A stretch of DNA of 64,000 nt from Candidatus Bathyarchaeota archaeon. Lineage in GTDB: Archaea; Thermoproteota; Bathyarchaeia; TCS64. Shown one piece after another: positions 25,427 through 34,171 of the stretch (position 1 is its first letter; the number at the start of each line of letters is the position of its first letter). The position numbers and the translations under genes are program-made. The notes below the pieces were generated by a model that had not been told where the DNA came from, searched no databases, and saw only the letters and a program-made list of their open reading frames with translations. The stretch covers positions 1 through 64,000 of the forward strand of contig JAPKYO010000007.1 in assembly GCA_026394265.1 (NCBI GenBank), read 5' to 3'.

Positions 25427-27315
25427 CCTTCATCGTGATGTTCGTGGATCTGCCGCTACCCCTGTTGCCTATGCACTGGTGGGCTCTGCTCCTATCGACG
25501 CCTGTGCAGTTCGGGGCGGGGTGGAGATACTATCGGGGGGCGTGGGGCGCACTCAAGGCGAGGACAGCGAACATGGACACCCTCATAGTCATAGGCTCCA
25601 CGACGGCGTGGGGATACAGCGCCTTCGTTGTACTCTTCCCACAGTGGGCGCCGAGCCACGAGCTCTACTTCGACGCCTCGGCGCTGATACTCGCCCTGAT
25701 CCTCGTGGGCAAGTATCTCGAGGAGGTGGCGAGGGGGCGCGCCTCCGAGGCGGTGCGCAAGCTCCTCGACCTCCAGCCACCCATGGCGAGGATCATAAAG
25801 GAGGACGGCTCGGAGGAGGAGGTCGGCGTCGAGACGATCATGCCGATGGACATCCTACGAGTCAAGCCGGGTGAGAAGATACCCCTAGACGGCGTAGTCA
25901 CAGACGGCACGAGCACAATCGACGAGAGCATGATCACCGGCGAGAGCATCCCCGTCACCAAGAAGAACGGGGACCAAGTCATCGGCGGCACCATCAACAA
26001 GGAGGGTGCCTTCAAGATGGAGGTCACCAAGATCGGGATGAACACGACCCTCCAGCAGATAGTCCAGATGGTGGAGGATGCCCAGTTGAGCAAGGCCCCC
26101 ATCCAGCGCCTCGCCGACACAGTAGCCGCCTACTTCACCCCAGCCATACTGATAATCGCGACGCTCTCCGCACTGGGCTGGTTCTACATCGGCCACGCCA
26201 GCTTCGGCGTAGCCATAACCACCTTCATCTCCGTCGTCATCATCGCCTGCCCCTGCGCCATGGGGATCGCCACACCCACCGCCATACTCGTCGGAGCCGG
26301 CCTCGGCGCCCAGAACGGGATGCTCATAAAGAATGGCGAATACCTCGAGAAGGCCAGGAGCCTACAGGCGGTCGCCTTCGACAAGACGGGCACCCTCACA
26401 AAGGGCGAGATCGCCGTGACGGACGTCGTCGCCGACGACACGGACGACTTACTCGCCAAGGCCGCGTCCCTGGAGAAGCTGTCGGAGCACCCGATCGGCG
26501 CAGCGATCGTGAGGCTGGCCGAGGATAGGGGGATGAAGCTCGTCGAACCCAAGGACTTCGAGGCCCTAGCGGGCCGCGGCGTTAAGGGCACGATAGGGCG
26601 CAAACACTACGTCGTGGGGACGACCCGCCTCATGGAGGAGATGAAGATCGAGTTCCCAGACGACGTTAAGGCGAAGGCCGAGGCCCTCTACGACCAGGGC
26701 AAGACTCTCGCCTTCGTCGCAGTAGACGGCAGGGTCACAGGCGTAATCGCCGTCGCCGACCAGATCAAGGACAACGCAGCCAAGGCGGTCAAGAGGCTCC
26801 GCGAGATGGGGCTACAGGTCGTCATGATAACCGGCGACAACAAGCGCACCGCCGAGGCCATAGCGAAGCAGGTCGGCATAGACAGGTACAACGCGGAGGT
26901 CCTCCCCGAGGACAAGGTCGGCGTCATCAAGAGCCTCCAGGACGAGGGCCTCGTGGTGGCCATGGTCGGCGACGGGATTAACGACGCCCCCGCCCTCGCC
27001 GCGAGCGACGTGGGCATAGCCCTCGGCAGCGGAACCGACGTCGCCATCGAGACAGGCGGCATCATACTCATCAAGAACAACCTCGAAGACGTCGCGAGGG
27101 CCATAGAACTCAGCAAACGCACATACAACAAGATAATCCAGAACCTCTTCTGGGCCTTCTTCTACAACACCGCCCTCATACCCGTGGCGGCGGGCATCCT
27201 CATCCCCTGGGGGATACAGATGAACCCCATCTTCGCCGCCGGCGCCATGGCGATGAGCAGCATAACAGTCGTCACCAACAGCCTGCTCCTACGCAGGTGG
27301 AAGCCGAGGGAATAG
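25423..27315 (+). CDS. copA: Copper-exporting P1B-type ATPase core
   Basis: A 630-residue ATPase with no N-terminal HMA domain. It starts directly at the first membrane helix. Motifs in order: TGES in the actuator domain, intramembrane [13 protein letters not shown] (CPC, Cu+ signature), phosphorylation loop [42 protein letters not shown], and the last helices with [11 protein letters not shown] and [13 protein letters not shown], matching Cu+-ATPases. The TTG start overlaps the YHS gene. The missing metal-binding domain is encoded at once downstream in the HMA-thioredoxin gene. Confidence 0.93.
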   Translation: MTFIVMFVDLPLPLLPMHWWALLLSTPVQFGAGWRYYRGAWGALKARTANMDTLIVIGSTTAWGYSAFVVLFPQWAPSHELYFDASALILALILVGKYLEEVARGRASEAVRKLLDLQPPMARIIKEDGSEEEVGVETIMPMDILRVKPGEKIPLDGVVTDGTSTIDESMITGESIPVTKKNGDQVIGGTINKEGAFKMEVTKIGMNTTLQQIVQMVEDAQLSKAPIQRLADTVAAYFTPAILIIATLSALGWFYIGHASFGVAITTFISVVIIACPCAMGIATPTAILVGAGLGAQNGMLIKNGEYLEKARSLQAVAFDKTGTLTKGEIAVTDVVADDTDDLLAKAASLEKLSEHPIGAAIVRLAEDRGMKLVEPKDFEALAGRGVKGTIGRKHYVVGTTRLMEEMKIEFPDDVKAKAEALYDQGKTLAFVAVDGRVTGVIAVADQIKDNAAKAVKRLREMGLQVVMITGDNKRTAEAIAKQVGIDRYNAEVLPEDKVGVIKSLQDEGLVVAMVGDGINDAPALAASDVGIALGSGTDVAIETGGIILIKNNLEDVARAIELSKRTYNKIIQNLFWAFFYNTALIPVAAGILIPWGIQMNPIFAAGAMAMSSITVVTNSLLLRRWKPRE

Positions 27316-27317
27316 CC

Positions 27318-27893
27318 GTGCCCGATGTCACAAAGGAACTCGCCATCACGCGCATGGACTGCCCAACATGCGTCGTAACCCTCGAAAAATCGGTGATGAA
27401 GGTCCCCGGAGTCACGAAGGCACAGGGCAACTACCTCAAGAAGACCATCAAGGTGACGATGAGCGACTCCACGCCCCTCGCTGCAGTCGAGAAGGCGATA
27501 GAAGACGTCGGCTACCAAGTCGCCTACAAGAAGTATCCGGGCCCCCTGTCGAAGCTCCGCGGCCTATTCAGCAGGGGCGACTCCAAGGCGATCACCGCCA
27601 TAACCGACGGCGACTTCACCGCTAAGGTTCTCGAAGCCGCGAAGCCTGTCGCCGTCCTCTTCAGCAGCGAGGGCTGCCCAAGCTGCCAGGTACTCAAGCC
27701 ACAGATCAAGGCACTCGCCGAGAAGCAGGCGGGCAAGGTCAACTTCTACGAGATGGACGTCACCCACACCGAGGCGTGGAAGCAGTACAACGTCATGGGC
27801 ATACCCACAGTCATCGTCTTCCGCGGCGGCAAGTCCGCGGAGCGCTTCGGAGCCATGCTACGCGTCGACGAACTAGAGAAGACACTCGCCTAG
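27318..27893 (+). CDS. HMA domain-thioredoxin fusion protein
   Basis: A 191-residue two-domain protein. Residues about 5-73 are an HMA (CopZ-like) domain with the metal loop RMDCPTC, followed by a short basic linker. Residues about 95-190 are a thioredoxin fold with active site SEGCPSCQVLKP (CPSC in place of CGPC) and the cis-proline stretch MGIPTVIVF. It starts with GTG two bases after the ATPase stop. The fusion suggests copper delivery coupled to redox control of cysteine ligands. I do not know this architecture as a described family. Confidence 0.88.
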   Translation: MPDVTKELAITRMDCPTCVVTLEKSVMKVPGVTKAQGNYLKKTIKVTMSDSTPLAAVEKAIEDVGYQVAYKKYPGPLSKLRGLFSRGDSKAITAITDGDFTAKVLEAAKPVAVLFSSEGCPSCQVLKPQIKALAEKQAGKVNFYEMDVTHTEAWKQYNVMGIPTVIVFRGGKSAERFGAMLRVDELEKTLA

Positions 27894-27900
27894 ATTTCAG

Positions 27901-27912
27901 GTATTTTTATAC
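27901..27912 (+). promoter_or_regulatory. TATA box of topoisomerase IB gene
   Basis: GTATTTTTATAC is centred 34 bases before GTG 27941. It rules out the much longer upstream frame, which would run over the thioredoxin gene. Confidence 0.65.
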
Positions 27913-27940
27913 AACAGCCCCCAGTATTCAACAAGTCTCG

Positions 27941-29749
27941 GTGTCCAGCGTGAACACACTGCACCACAACGGCGTCATAGTCCCACCAAAGTATCAGAGC
28001 CGCGGCCTCACCGTCAAAATCAAGGGTCAGACAACGAGCCTCACCGAGGAGCAGGAGGAGATGGCCGTCGCCTGGGCCAAAAAGGTAGGCACCCCCTACG
28101 TCGAGGACCCCAAGTTCGCCGAGAACTTCCACGAGGACTTCGGCAAGAAACTCAGCGTCAAGCTCCTGCCCGGGGACGTCGACTTCACGGACATCATACA
28201 CCTTGTGCAGAGGGAGCGCGAGGCGAAGCTCGCCCTGCCCCCCGAGGTGAAGAAGGCGCAGGCAGCCGAGAGGAAGGCGCAACGCGACGCCAACAAGGAG
28301 AAGTACGGCTACGCCACCGTCGACGGGCAGCGCATGGAGCTCGGCAACTACAACGTCGAGCCAAATAGTATATTCATGGGGCGCGGCCAGCACCCGTGGA
28401 GGGGCAGGTGGAAGCTGGGCCCCGGATACGAGGACATAGAGCTGAACCTCAGCCCCGACGCCCCTAGGCCCCTAGGGAACTGGAAGGCCACTCCCTGGGA
28501 GCCCGCCACCATGTGGATCGCCCGCTGGACCGACAAGCTCAGCGGCAAGAAGAAGTACGTCTGGCCCGGCGACGCCAGCTTCCTCAAGCAGAGGAAGGAC
28601 ATGGAGAAGTACGAGAAGGCCAAGGCCCTCAAGGAGAGGCTGGACGAGGTCAAGGCACACATCGATGGCAACCTCACCGTCGGCGACCTGAAGAGGCGGA
28701 AGACGGCGACCGTCTGCTACCTCATCGATCGCCTCAAATTCAGGGTTGGGGACGAGAAGGACGAGGACGACGAGGCCGACACCGTCGGCGCCTCGACGCT
28801 CCGCCCAGAGCACGTCTGCTTCAACGCCGACGGCTCGGTCACATTCAACTTCCTCGGCAAGGACTCGGTGCCCATGAACATCACCGCCCAGCTGCCCCCC
28901 AAGGTCGTGCAGAACCTGCGCGACTTCGCCGCGGGCGCCGGAAAGGAGAGCCTCTTTGAGGGCATAAACTCGGGCCACGTCGGCGACTTCTTGAAGGAGA
29001 TCATGGGGGGGCTGAGCGCCAAGGTGTTCAGGACACTCTACGCCACCGACGCCGTCGGCGGAAAACTCGCGACGGAGACCGTGAAGCCCGAGGACCCCGA
29101 CTACGTCAAGCGCCAGGCCGCCCTACGCGCCAACCTCGAGGCCGCCATAGTCTGCAACCACAAGCGCACCATCCCCAAGACGTGGCAGCAGAGCCTGCAG
29201 GCGAAGAAGGACCGCCTCAAGCAGCTTGAGGCCAAGGCCTCCTCCGACGAGAAAGCCGTGCGCCAGAAGCTCGCCGACGAGGAGAGGAAGTACCGCGAGA
29301 GACTGGTCGAAGCCGAGAAGAGACTCGCCGAGGCGGAGAAGAGAGAGGAGGATCTACGCGCCCAGCTGGCGGAGGTCGAGAAGGCGGGCGGCGACCAGAA
29401 GGCCCCGAGGAAGCGCCTGGCAACTGCCCGGGAAAAGACGAAGTCGGCGCGCGAGCGCATAAGGAAGCTCAAGAACGTTCACGTCACCGCCTCGCTGAAT
29501 GCGAAGAGGCAGCTGGAGGAGAAGAGGCTCCGCGACAGGGAGGCCGTGGAGCGTATGAGGCTGCAGGTGGAGGCGCAGGAGATCACCCGCGACTATAATC
29601 TCGGCACCAGCCTGAAGAACTACGTCGACCCGCGCATCTACTACGACTGGGGGAAGCGGGTCGGCTTCGACTGGCGCAGCTACTACCCGACGACGCTGCA
29701 GAAGAAGTTCAGCTGGATAGAGGAGCAGCCCGAGGACGAAGAATCATAA
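27941..29749 (+). CDS. DNA topoisomerase IB, eukaryotic type
   Basis: A 602-residue type IB topoisomerase that relaxes supercoils through a 3'-phosphotyrosine. The core opens with VIVPPKYQSRGL. Catalytic residues match the eukaryotic set: arginine in TLRPEHV, lysine in FLGKDSVPMN, arginine in KVFRTLYAT, histidine in VCNHKRTIPKT, tyrosine at about 561 in SLKNYVDPRI. Residues about 420-540 form a long charged coiled-coil linker. Among archaea this enzyme is known from Thaumarchaeota and close relatives, so it is the best lineage marker here. Confidence 0.95.
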   Translation: MSSVNTLHHNGVIVPPKYQSRGLTVKIKGQTTSLTEEQEEMAVAWAKKVGTPYVEDPKFAENFHEDFGKKLSVKLLPGDVDFTDIIHLVQREREAKLALPPEVKKAQAAERKAQRDANKEKYGYATVDGQRMELGNYNVEPNSIFMGRGQHPWRGRWKLGPGYEDIELNLSPDAPRPLGNWKATPWEPATMWIARWTDKLSGKKKYVWPGDASFLKQRKDMEKYEKAKALKERLDEVKAHIDGNLTVGDLKRRKTATVCYLIDRLKFRVGDEKDEDDEADTVGASTLRPEHVCFNADGSVTFNFLGKDSVPMNITAQLPPKVVQNLRDFAAGAGKESLFEGINSGHVGDFLKEIMGGLSAKVFRTLYATDAVGGKLATETVKPEDPDYVKRQAALRANLEAAIVCNHKRTIPKTWQQSLQAKKDRLKQLEAKASSDEKAVRQKLADEERKYRERLVEAEKRLAEAEKREEDLRAQLAEVEKAGGDQKAPRKRLATAREKTKSARERIRKLKNVHVTASLNAKRQLEEKRLRDREAVERMRLQVEAQEITRDYNLGTSLKNYVDPRIYYDWGKRVGFDWRSYYPTTLQKKFSWIEEQPEDEES

Positions 29750-29773
29750 GCCCGACGCGCCCCCTTCTACGCC

Positions 29774-30571
29774 ATGAGGAATCTGGTTAAGCACAAGCTC
29801 ATGGCCGGGAAGCCGGCGATAGGGACCTGGGTGTCCATCGGCCACCCCGACATGACCATGTATCTGGCGGATATGGGCTTCGATTGGCTCGTCTGCGATA
29901 TGGAGCACAGCGCCTACGGCCCCGAGACCTACCACAGCCTCGTGCAGAGCATGCTCTACGCCCGTGGCAAGTGCATGCCCCTTGCTCGTATCCCCTGGAT
30001 CGACTTGATCTGGTGCAAGAAGGTGCTGGACGCTGGGGCTATGGGTCTCGTGCTGCCCCGCGTGGAGTCTGCGAAGATGGCGAAGGAGGCGGTACGCCTC
30101 ATGAAGTACCCACCGCAGGGCGAGAGGGGGGCGGGTCCACGTCTAGCCGCCTTCCGCGACCCCGACTACTTCAAGACGGCAAACGACGAGATACTCGTCA
30201 TCCCCATGATAGAGTCCGTGAAGGGCGTCGAGAAACTCGACGAGATATTCAGCGTCGAGGGCGTCGACGCCTGCTTCGTGGGGCCTAGCGACCTGAGCCT
30301 CGATATGGGCATACACAAGCAGTATACTAACCCCAAGTTCATCGAGGCGCTCGACAAGATCGTGGATGCAGGAAAGGAGCACGGTGTTGCGCCGGGGATG
30401 CACTGCTTCGTCACGCAGGACGCCACAGACATCAACGACGCCATAAAGCGGGGCTTCAGGTTCTGCGCCCTCGACACCGACCTCGGCTACCTCAGCCGCT
30501 CCGTAAAGACCACGCTCGGCTACGTCAAGGGGTGGAAGCCGGGTGAGGGCGGCGAGGCCCCCGCCGTCTAG
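29774..30571 (+). CDS. HpcH/HpaI family class II aldolase
   Basis: A 265-residue pyruvate-type aldolase. The N-terminus IGTWVSIGHPDMTMYLADMGFDWLVCDMEHSAYGPE carries the catalytic base histidine, IPWID and MGLVLPRVESA follow, IPMIESVKGVEKLDEI holds the metal glutamate, and VDACFVGPSDLSLDMGI the metal aspartate. Family members cleave 4-hydroxy-2-oxoacids such as 2-keto-3-deoxyglucarate or 4-hydroxy-2-ketopimelate; the substrate is not predictable. AATCATAAGC over the previous stop codon could give a leaderless mRNA. The end overlaps the convergent Mrp gene by four bases. Confidence 0.92.
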   Translation: MRNLVKHKLMAGKPAIGTWVSIGHPDMTMYLADMGFDWLVCDMEHSAYGPETYHSLVQSMLYARGKCMPLARIPWIDLIWCKKVLDAGAMGLVLPRVESAKMAKEAVRLMKYPPQGERGAGPRLAAFRDPDYFKTANDEILVIPMIESVKGVEKLDEIFSVEGVDACFVGPSDLSLDMGIHKQYTNPKFIEALDKIVDAGKEHGVAPGMHCFVTQDATDINDAIKRGFRFCALDTDLGYLSRSVKTTLGYVKGWKPGEGGEAPAV

Positions 30572-31410
30572 CCCACGAAGGCTTCGATCTTTTTCACGAT
30601 CTCCCCGAAGGCCTTAGCGGCGGGGCTGTCGGGGTTCTCCATTACAAATGGCTTCCCCGAGTCGGAGTCCTCTGCGACCCTCGGGTCGAGGGGGATGGAG
30701 CCGAGGAACGGCACACCCATCGTTGAGGCGACGCGCTCAGCCACACCCTTACCGAAGAGGTCTATTCTGTCACCGCAGTGTGGGCAGATGAGGTAACTCA
30801 TGTTCTCGATGAGGCCGATGACGGGCGCCTTAAGCTGACGGGCGAATGTCACCGACTTCTCAACCACCTGCCCGCTCACCTCGTTGGGCATCGTCACGAT
30901 GACGACACCGTCTATGCCCGGGAGGAGCTGGAGGACGGTTAGTGACTCGTCGCCTGTCCCCGGTGGGAGGTCGATGAGGAGGTAATCGAGGTCACCCCAC
31001 TCAACCTCGGATAGCAGTTGCCTTATCGCGGACATCTTGAGGGGGCCGCGCCAGATGACGGGTGAGTCTTGGCTGGGGAGGAGGAAGTCCATGGAGGCGA
31101 CCTTGATCCCGGAGGGCGACTTCGGGGCGATGATGCCGTCGTCCCCCGCCTCGAGGCGTGCACCCTTCATGCCGAGCATCTTCGGCACGGTCGGGCCGTG
31201 GATGTCCGCATCCAGTACGCCGACCCTCTTTCCCTCGGCGGCGAGCGCCGCGGCGAGGTTGACGGTGACCAGGCTCTTGCCCACGCCGCCCTTCCCACTC
31301 ATCACGGCGACCTTATGCTTGATCCTGTCCATGCGCGCCCTGAGCTGGTTTAGCTCCTCGACGCGCCTGACGAAGTCCTCGCCCTTACGAGCCTCATTAT
31401 CTGTAGACAC
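30568..31410 (-). CDS. Mrp/NBP35-family iron-sulfur carrier ATPase
   Basis: A 280-residue deviant-Walker-A P-loop ATPase that assembles and delivers [4Fe-4S] clusters. It shows VMSGKGGVGKSLVTVNLA (about residue 35), DADIHGPTVPKML, LLIDLPPGTGDES and the cluster-binding CxxC in MSYLICPHCG. The N-terminal cysteine motif of eukaryotic NBP35 is absent. GTG 31410 is chosen because a minus-strand TATA (about 31435-31443) places transcription there; a TTG at 31467 would precede it. Confidence 0.93.
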   Translation of the reverse strand: MSTDNEARKGEDFVRRVEELNQLRARMDRIKHKVAVMSGKGGVGKSLVTVNLAAALAAEGKRVGVLDADIHGPTVPKMLGMKGARLEAGDDGIIAPKSPSGIKVASMDFLLPSQDSPVIWRGPLKMSAIRQLLSEVEWGDLDYLLIDLPPGTGDESLTVLQLLPGIDGVVIVTMPNEVSGQVVEKSVTFARQLKAPVIGLIENMSYLICPHCGDRIDLFGKGVAERVASTMGVPFLGSIPLDPRVAEDSDSGKPFVMENPDSPAAKAFGEIVKKIEAFVG

Positions 31411-31470
31411 AGGAGAGGCACAGCCTCCGATGTGTAATAAACCTATCCGGGTTCGCCGTTTGAGCAATTA

Positions 31471-31480
31471 GTATTTTAAC
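31471..31480 (+). promoter_or_regulatory. TATA box of Nudix gene
   Basis: GTATTTTAAC predicts a start near 31502, 11 bases before TTG 31513, which supports expression of the shortened Nudix protein. Confidence 0.4.
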
Positions 31481-31512
31481 CCCCTCGACGTTTTCAAGAC
31501 GAGTGGTCCCCC

Positions 31513-31854
31513 TTGATCGAGAGGGATACAGTCGTAAGGGAGGTGCAGGAGGAGACGGGGATAGACCTCCATCACCTCACATACATCGGCGGCTTACCCA
31601 TAATCTTCTCCTCGATGAAGCCCGACCGGGACGTTCTCCCCATCGTCTACCTCTACGAGGGGCGCCCAGAGATCAAGCTTAACCCCGAACTGACGGCGTA
31701 CCGCTGGGTTCACCTCAAGGAACTTCGGGCGAGCAGGACGGTCGCGAAGGTGAAGGGGTGGGAGGGGGAGGTCTTCAAGCTCGGGGATGACATCGTCTGG
31801 GGCCTGACCTACAGGATGCTGGACAAGCTCCTTGAGATGCTGGACGAGGCTTAG
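31513..31854 (+). CDS. Nudix hydrolase, N-terminally shortened
   Basis: A 113-residue protein that begins inside the Nudix box. REVQEETGI, the REUxEExGU half of the box, is intact, but the preceding first strands and the GG-x5-E half are missing. The frame upstream is closed by TAA at 31477. The C-terminal part (YRWVHLKEL and helix) is normal. It may be a decayed pyrophosphohydrolase or start from an altered N-terminus. TTG is the only start available. Its end overlaps convergent sucD by four bases. Confidence 0.65.
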   Translation: MIERDTVVREVQEETGIDLHHLTYIGGLPIIFSSMKPDRDVLPIVYLYEGRPEIKLNPELTAYRWVHLKELRASRTVAKVKGWEGEVFKLGDDIVWGLTYRMLDKLLEMLDEA

Positions 31855-32720
31855 CCCAGCGCTTTCTTTAGTGCCTTTGCGACGTCGACGGGCTGCTCGC
31901 CGATCGCTGCGCCCGCGCCCCTGAGGGCGTTCATCTTGCTCTCCGCTGTGCCAGCCGAGCCCTGTATTATGGCGCCGGCGTGCCCCATCCTCTTACCCGG
32001 CACCGCTGTGCGCCCAGCGATGTAGGCGGCGACCGGCTTCGTGAATCCGCCCGAGGCGATGAAGTCGGCGGCCTTCTCCTCCGCGTCCCCGCCGATCTCG
32101 CCGATGAGAGCGACTCCCCTCGTCTCGGGGTCCTTCTGGAACCACTTGAGGATCTCGATGTAGTCGAGGCCGACGACGGGGTCCCCGCCGAGGCCGACGC
32201 ATGTGGACTCGCCGAGTCCCTGGTTTGTGACGTGGGCGGCGATCTCGTAGAATAGGGTGCCGCTGCGGCTGATGATGCCGACGGAGCCGCGTTTGAAGAC
32301 CTGGTTTGGCATGATGCCCATCTTGGACTCGCCCGCCTTGATGAGGCCGGGGGTGTTGGGGCCGACTACTGTTGTGCCGAGCTGCTTGGCGCGTGCCACT
32401 AGCTCGATGGTGTCCCTGACGGGTATGCCCTCGGTGATGACGACGACGGGGTCCATCCCCGCATCCATGGCTTCGAGGGCGGCGTCGAGTGCACCTCCGG
32501 CGGGGACGAAGATGATCGACGCGTCGCATCCCTGTCTCTCCTTCGCCTCGATGACGGTGTCGTAGACTGGTGTGCCGTCGACTTCTTGACCACCACGACC
32601 GGGGGTGACGCCGGCGACTACCCTTGTGTCGTACTCCTTCATCCGGGCGGCGTGGAACCTGCCCTGCGTGCCGGTGATGCCCTGCACGACGACTTTGGTA
32701 TCCTTGTTGATTAGCTTCAT
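31851..32720 (-). CDS. sucD: Succinyl-CoA synthetase (ligase) alpha subunit
   Basis: A 289-residue CoA-binding subunit that interconverts succinyl-CoA and succinate with nucleotide phosphorylation. It has VVVQGITGTQGRFHAARM, the CoA-binding GPNTPGLI, IGEIGGDAEEKAADFI and the active-site histidine in KRMGHAGAIIQG. It lies two bases after sucC on the same strand, the standard order. Confidence 0.96.
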   Translation of the reverse strand: MKLINKDTKVVVQGITGTQGRFHAARMKEYDTRVVAGVTPGRGGQEVDGTPVYDTVIEAKERQGCDASIIFVPAGGALDAALEAMDAGMDPVVVITEGIPVRDTIELVARAKQLGTTVVGPNTPGLIKAGESKMGIMPNQVFKRGSVGIISRSGTLFYEIAAHVTNQGLGESTCVGLGGDPVVGLDYIEILKWFQKDPETRGVALIGEIGGDAEEKAADFIASGGFTKPVAAYIAGRTAVPGKRMGHAGAIIQGSAGTAESKMNALRGAGAAIGEQPVDVAKALKKALG

Positions 32721-32722
32721 GT

Positions 32723-33865
32723 TTATGCCCTCTTTGCGAGTTGGACGGCTTTCTGCGCCGCCTCCTCCATCGCGTCGTTCGTCTCTATGCCCGCGTCGTG
32801 GAGGAGTCTCTTTCCCTCCTCCTCGTTCGTGCCCATCATCCTGACGACTATGGGCTTGTTGTCGCCGAGCTTCTTACGGGCCTCGATTATGCCCTTGGCA
32901 GTGTCGTCGCAGCGGGTGATGCCGCCGAGGACGTTTACGAAGAGCGCCTTGACGCGGTTGTCCCTGAGGACGAACTCGACGGCCTTACCGATGCGGTCCG
33001 GGCTTGCGCCGCCGCCGAGGTCGAGGAAGTTCCCCGCGTGGCCACCGTAGAGCATCACCGTGTCAAGCGTTGCCATCGTGAGGCCCGCACCGTTGCCGAT
33101 GATGCCTATGTCGCCGTTAAGCTCGACGTAGGTCAGGTCCATGGCGCGCGCCTCCATCTCGCGGGGCGTAAGCTCCCCCTCGAAGCTCTCGAGGTACTTC
33201 GCCTCGAGCTCCTTGTGCCTGTAGAGGGCGTTGTTGTCCACGTTGAGGCGCGCGTCGGCGGCGATGAAGCCGTCAGTGGTCTCGACGAGCGGGTTGATCT
33301 CGGTGAACTCGGCGTCCATCTCGTACGCCACCTTGTAGAGCCTCATGAGTATGTCGCCGAGTTGCTGCATCTTCTTGCCGCCGTAGCCGAGGCGCTTAGC
33401 GACGCCGTTTGCGTTGTAGCTCCTGAAGCCCCTTAGTGGGTCGATGTTGTGTCTGACAATCTTCTCGGGTGTCTTTGCGGCGACCTCCTCGATGTTCATG
33501 CCGCCCTCTCTCGAGGCTAGGATGGTGTAGCAGCGGGATGCCCTGTCTACGATGACTCCGAGGTAGACCTCGTGCTGTATGGTGAGCCTCTCCTCGACGA
33601 GGACCTTGCGGACTGTGAGATCCTTGATCTTCATGCCGAGTATCTGCTTGGCGACCTCGAGCGCTTGCGCGGGCGTGTCGGCGGGCTTTATGCCGCCAAC
33701 CTTTCCCCTGCCGCCGACGCCCACCTGGGCCTTGACGACGATTGGCTTGGCAATCTTCGCCGCCGCATCTCTGGCCTCCTCGGGGGTCGATGCCACGGCG
33801 CTAGCCCCTAGGGGGACGCCGTAGCGTCTGAAGACCTCCTTGGCCTCGTACTCTAGTAACTTCAA
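32723..33865 (-). CDS. sucC: Succinyl-CoA synthetase (ligase) beta subunit
   Basis: A 380-residue ATP-grasp subunit that binds nucleotide and succinate. Signatures are LLEYEAKEVFRRYGVP, PIVVKAQVGVGGRGKVGGI, FTEINPLVETTDG, NGAGLTMATLD and FVNVLGGITRCD. Other cycle enzymes are not in the window. GAATAATTATCT at 33907-33918 (minus strand) is the probable TATA box, about 48 bases before the ATG. Confidence 0.96.
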   Translation of the reverse strand: MKLLEYEAKEVFRRYGVPLGASAVASTPEEARDAAAKIAKPIVVKAQVGVGGRGKVGGIKPADTPAQALEVAKQILGMKIKDLTVRKVLVEERLTIQHEVYLGVIVDRASRCYTILASREGGMNIEEVAAKTPEKIVRHNIDPLRGFRSYNANGVAKRLGYGGKKMQQLGDILMRLYKVAYEMDAEFTEINPLVETTDGFIAADARLNVDNNALYRHKELEAKYLESFEGELTPREMEARAMDLTYVELNGDIGIIGNGAGLTMATLDTVMLYGGHAGNFLDLGGGASPDRIGKAVEFVLRDNRVKALFVNVLGGITRCDDTAKGIIEARKKLGDNKPIVVRMMGTNEEEGKRLLHDAGIETNDAMEEAAQKAVQLAKRA

Positions 33866-34171
33866 CAGATCACCCTATCGATGGTGGAGAATATTCCGAG
33901 CCGGATAGATAATTATTCTGGGTGGGCACAGCCACAGAATCGAAACTGGGCGCGTTTTTTTAATTTTTTCCGGGTCTTTTTTGGATTTTTTACACAATTC
34001 CATAGGCAAAATTAATAACCGATGAGCGCGGTCTCTGGCGGTTAGGTGAGGAGTTGGCTACGGTCCCAACCCAATATTTACAGAGCGATCTCGTCGGCGC
34101 GGTTTCACCTTCGCCTTCTGCATCACGATGTCGCGTGGGCGTGGCCCTCTCCACTCAGATGTGATGAATGG
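33866..34171. other. Divergent promoter region between sucC and hppA
   Basis: No gene is seen here. The sucC TATA lies at 33907-33918 (minus) and AATATTTA at 34073-34080 (plus) probably serves hppA, leaving a leader of about 70 bases. A run of T-tracts at 33953-33990 (TTTTTTTAATTTTTTCC, CTTTTTTGGATTTTTT) resembles an archaeal terminator. The hppA frame stays open upstream of 34172, but that sequence is not family-like. Confidence 0.5.

Noticed and set aside
27776..27940. Upstream extension of topoisomerase IB into the thioredoxin gene
   Set aside because: A strong TATA box at 27901-27912 and the family N-terminus place the start at 27941.
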